Shown here piece by piece: positions 15,401 through 17,251 of a stretch of DNA of 17,251 nt. The position numbers were made by a program, and so were the translations under genes. Location: contig JALNWB010000079.1 of NCBI GenBank assembly GCA_023231105.1, positions 1-17,251 on the forward strand, in the 5' to 3' direction. The notes below the pieces were generated by a model, which was not told where the DNA came from, did not search any database, and worked only from the letters and a program-made list of their open reading frames with translations. Source of the stretch: Ignavibacteriaceae bacterium (GTDB lineage Bacteria > Bacteroidota > Ignavibacteria > Ignavibacteriales > Ignavibacteriaceae). Position 1 is the stretch's first letter. Each line of letters opens with the position of its first letter.

Positions 15401-17251
15401 CATCCGTGATCTTGCCATCCTGACCTATGATCACCAGCGGGTCAATACTGGACTCGATAAGTCTTCGATTGTATGAACTTGCTGCTCGCAACGCCTCTTC
15501 CGCCTGCTTGCGCTCCGTGATATCGCGAATGAATACTACAAATTGTTTTACGGAATTCAAAAAACTTAAACTGATTTCGACATCGAAAGCTACACCGTCT
15601 TTAGTTTTGTGTTTACTTTCAAACTGATCTGTACCAGATTGAATGATTCTCTGTATGCGTGCGGCAACATCTTCCGGCTTATCAATTACTTCAATATCAG
15701 GAACAGAAAGATTTAATAATTCTTCTCGGGTGTAGCCCGACATGTTGCAATAAGTATCATTTACATCCAATAGTTTCGCTTTCTCATCCACAAGCCAGAA
15801 TCCAAACAAAGCAGAAGATATCATCGTTTTGTATTGCTCTGCATACTCTCTCATTGCCTTTTCCGCCTGCTTTCGCTCGGTGATGTCCCGCTGAATTCCG
15901 AGGAAGCCGATGATATTTTTCGTTTCATCGAAAATCGGAGTAGCGGAGACTTCGACATTAATCAATGTATCGTCTTTTCTTTTATTGATGAGTTCACCCC
16001 TCTTTTCTTTGCCGTCTTTTAAGGTTTCCCAAAACAGTTTGTAGTAGTTCGCATCTTCTTCTCCGCTTTTAAGAATTCGTGGAGTAGCTTTACCAACAAT
16101 TTCATCGGTAGTGAATCCGTAAGTAGAAGTGAAAGCAGGATTGACGAATGTGAAGAGACCTTCTTTGTCTGTTAGAAAAATAACTTCACCGGAACTATCC
16201 ACAGCTTTTTTCAATTTTAGAAGCGCTTCTTCTGCGCGTTTGCGTTCAAATTCTTTTTGAATGTATTCAAGAGCAAAAGAAATATCAGTTGACATCTCAT
16301 CAAGCAAATTAATTTCTAATTCATCAAAAAAATTAATTTCATTTGAACAAATGCAAAAACCGCCTATTGATTTTCCAAGAACTATTAGTGGGAATACTAC
16401 AAATGACTTAAATCCTAAAGACGAAGAGTGCCGCTTCCAAATTTCCGCTATGTTGTTATCGGTATCAATATTATTTGAAAAAAAACTTTTGCCAGACTTT
16501 ATCGCATTAATAATCGGATTTTGTTTTTGACTCACTTCAATTAAACCGTTTGCTAAACCGGCAGTTGCGGCAGTTTCAATTTTCTTCGTCTCACTATTTA
16601 CGATTCCGATCCATGCGCTCTGGAATTTTCCCTCGTCAATCGCTATCAAACAAGCTTTGTTCAGCAATTGTTTTGTATCGTTAATTCGAACAATCGCTTG
16701 ATTGATATTACTCAATACAGCGTACACACGATTTAGTTTAGTAATCCTATCTTCAGCACGTTTCCGAATCTCAATTTCTGCCGATAGTTCTGCCGTTCTT
16801 TCCGTTACTACTTCTTCCAGGTGGTCATTTAGTTTTTTCAAGTCATCCTGTGTTTGCACCAATTCATCGTTTCTCTGAACCGCCGCTTCATATGTTGAAA
16901 CAAGGAGAGTTAGCATCTGCTGCTGCCCAGCTGTAATGAACCGTCTCTTACCTCCAAAAACTAATTCCACTCCAATTCTAACTCGTTCACTATTGTGGAG
17001 TTTCTTATTTGCCAGGATTTGTTCAACATGTGAAATGAGATAGTCTTCGCGATACGGTTTTGTGATAAAATTATCTGCGCCGCAGGAAATACCTTCAAGC
17101 ACATCTTCCGAACGGGCGAGAGATGTAAGCAGTATAACCGGGATGTCCATAGTGCTTTCACCTGCTTTTATCTCTTTACAGAGTTCGTAACCATTCATTT
17201 CCGGCATTATAATATCGCTGATAACTAATGATGGTATGTCTTTAGCAATAA
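12465..17251 (-). CDS. Giant hybrid sensor kinase: receiver, GAF, seven PAS, HisKA/ATPase, receiver (5' partial)
   Basis: This is a soluble-looking hybrid histidine kinase with no membrane helix in view. The frame is open to the right edge; the Met at 17207 is internal, being the M of DIIMPEMNGYEL. The preceding codons give IPSLVISDII with the phospho-accepting Asp at 17216-17214, so the true start is probably 40-50 codons beyond the window if this receiver is N-terminal. Numbered from that Met: receiver 1 ends with K50 (TKPY); the conserved linker ELVFGGKRRFITAGQQQ and a coiled coil lie at about 80-160, and a GAF domain at 160-320. Seven PAS domains follow at about 330-445, 455-565, 578-690, 700-810, 820-930, 940-1062 and 1075-1188, most ending in DITERK-type linkers. 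HisKA has His1219 (NMSHEIRTPLNG); ATPase has N1334, DTGIGI 1366-1371 and GVGLGL 1396-1401. Receiver 2 (1460-1580) has ED at 1467-1468, Asp1510, Thr1541 and Lys1563. At least 1594 residues are in view. The stimulus is unknown. Confidence 0.93.
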   Translation of the reverse strand, partial: IAKDIPSLVISDIIMPEMNGYELCKEIKAGESTMDIPVILLTSLARSEDVLEGISCGADNFITKPYREDYLISHVEQILANKKLHNSERVRIGVELVFGGKRRFITAGQQQMLTLLVSTYEAAVQRNDELVQTQDDLKKLNDHLEEVVTERTAELSAEIEIRKRAEDRITKLNRVYAVLSNINQAIVRINDTKQLLNKACLIAIDEGKFQSAWIGIVNSETKKIETAATAGLANGLIEVSQKQNPIINAIKSGKSFFSNNIDTDNNIAEIWKRHSSSLGFKSFVVFPLIVLGKSIGGFCICSNEINFFDELEINLLDEMSTDISFALEYIQKEFERKRAEEALLKLKKAVDSSGEVIFLTDKEGLFTFVNPAFTSTYGFTTDEIVGKATPRILKSGEEDANYYKLFWETLKDGKEKRGELINKRKDDTLINVEVSATPIFDETKNIIGFLGIQRDITERKQAEKAMREYAEQYKTMISSALFGFWLVDEKAKLLDVNDTYCNMSGYTREELLNLSVPDIEVIDKPEDVAARIQRIIQSGTDQFESKHKTKDGVAFDVEISLSFLNSVKQFVVFIRDITERKQAEEALRAASSYNRRLIESSIDPLVIIGQDGKITDVNEATEIVTGVSRELLISDDFSNYFTEPEKAKEVYEKVLAESLVRDYPLTIRHILGKTTDVLYNATVYKNEKGEIQGIFAAARDITELERADEELKASEKRYRDTLDNMLEGCMLIGFDWKYLYVNESAAKHGLQKREDLIGKTMIEMYPGVEKSELFAGYKHCMEERVSLQFESSFTFSNGTVNWFFLSVQPVPEGIFVLSLDISERKRAEEEIVMLAHSLRSVNECVSITDMEDKILFVNESFLKTYGYSENELIGKNMTIARSPNNPPELTKEILPATILGGWTGELWNKRKDGSEFPIYLSTTVINDKDGKPLGLIGVAQDITERKRAEKALRESEERFRLIADKTNAVLYRLKYSDAMKYDYINPAIEKLTGYSPDDINKIGFASLVVKIEGTGGKEIKNEELKANREKLVYEFSADYLIKTKHDSFKWLADRSYPWFDEKGTAIGSLGILTDITQRKEMENELRRSEEKFSQLFNLSPDAISLCTLPDGKYIAVNDMFTYLSGYTFEEVLDKSYIDLDFWVHPEESEVFGGMLASENGSATIETQLKMKDGHIIDAIMSGKIIEMQNVPYLLVVTHDITVRKKMESELIESKEKAESANKLKDAFINNMSHEIRTPLNGILGLSSLIKENYARYVEKEDESLFTGIDSSSQRIIRTVDMILNYSRLQTGEFSVILKEINLLEICEHIINQNKDAAEEKNLELIFDNRCGEAKIIGDEYSITQAIYNLIDNAVKYTKKGFVKVTLFPKDNNGVLFEIKDTGIGIGEEYLEHLFEPYRQEEMGYGRSYEGVGLGLALTKKYFELNKAVLSVASKKGEGTTFTVEFSKGERPETDQLNMIGRSSATVSRTELKKDAVILIVEDDALNQDVLRRVLDKKYKSLLAESAEEVYEVLKDNNVDLILMDISINGDKDGLELTHELKATKEYSHIPVIAVTAHAYTEDWRNALTAGCDDYIAKPYSFQLLFDKIAKYVSV

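Noticed and set aside
1..17251. CRISPR arrays, tRNA or rRNA genes
   Set aside because: I saw no regularly spaced repeats, cloverleaf structures or rRNA-like conserved stretches anywhere in the window.

Overview
The window looks like part of a low-GC, free-living, sensory-rich bacterium of the Bacteroidota/Chlorobiota type; Ignavibacteria is my best guess. This rests on AT-rich intergenic DNA, mostly weak Shine-Dalgarno sites, many PAS histidine kinases with c-type heme motifs, and short palindromic repeats scattered in and between genes. The phylum call is inference, because no rRNA or marker gene is present.

Layout: (1) 1-2628, plus strand: the 3' part of a Type ISP-like restriction-modification enzyme (N6-adenine methylase plus C-terminal specificity region). 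The reading frame is open at base 1, so its helicase/nuclease end lies to the left. Its C-terminal part carries palindromic repeats translated in frame. (2) 2629-2792: a short convergent intergenic region with another GC-rich hairpin. (3) 11811 down to 2793, minus strand: a compact four-gene block, in transcription order kinase A (1133 aa, GAF and three PAS domains), kinase B (about 1042 aa once a frameshift is corrected, seven-helix membrane domain plus Cache-like sensor), a 280-aa outer-membrane beta-barrel protein, and kinase C (531 aa, HAMP). Gaps are about 25, 11 and 14 nt. (4) 11812-12464: a 653-bp gap with no convincing gene but a 26-bp palindrome. (5) 12465-17251, minus strand: a giant hybrid kinase, receiver-coiled coil-GAF-seven PAS-HisKA-ATPase-receiver, whose start lies beyond the right edge.

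How the genes may work together: kinases A, B and C share one transmitter type (FFSIIAHDL-like H box, EWAQMQ, GTEGExSTGLGL) and are close paralogues, nearly identical at DNA level near their 3' ends for A and C. A and C each have a CxxCH motif between their two membrane helices, so they probably carry a periplasmic heme c and could sense redox state or a gas. No separate response regulator is in view, so the output of the block is unknown. The hybrid kinase has a different transmitter (NMSHEIRTPLNG) and carries its own receivers.

The points most worth a second look are the in-frame palindromes in the methylase, the heme-c kinase/outer-membrane-protein block without a regulator, and a one-base deletion that displaces the end of kinase B.
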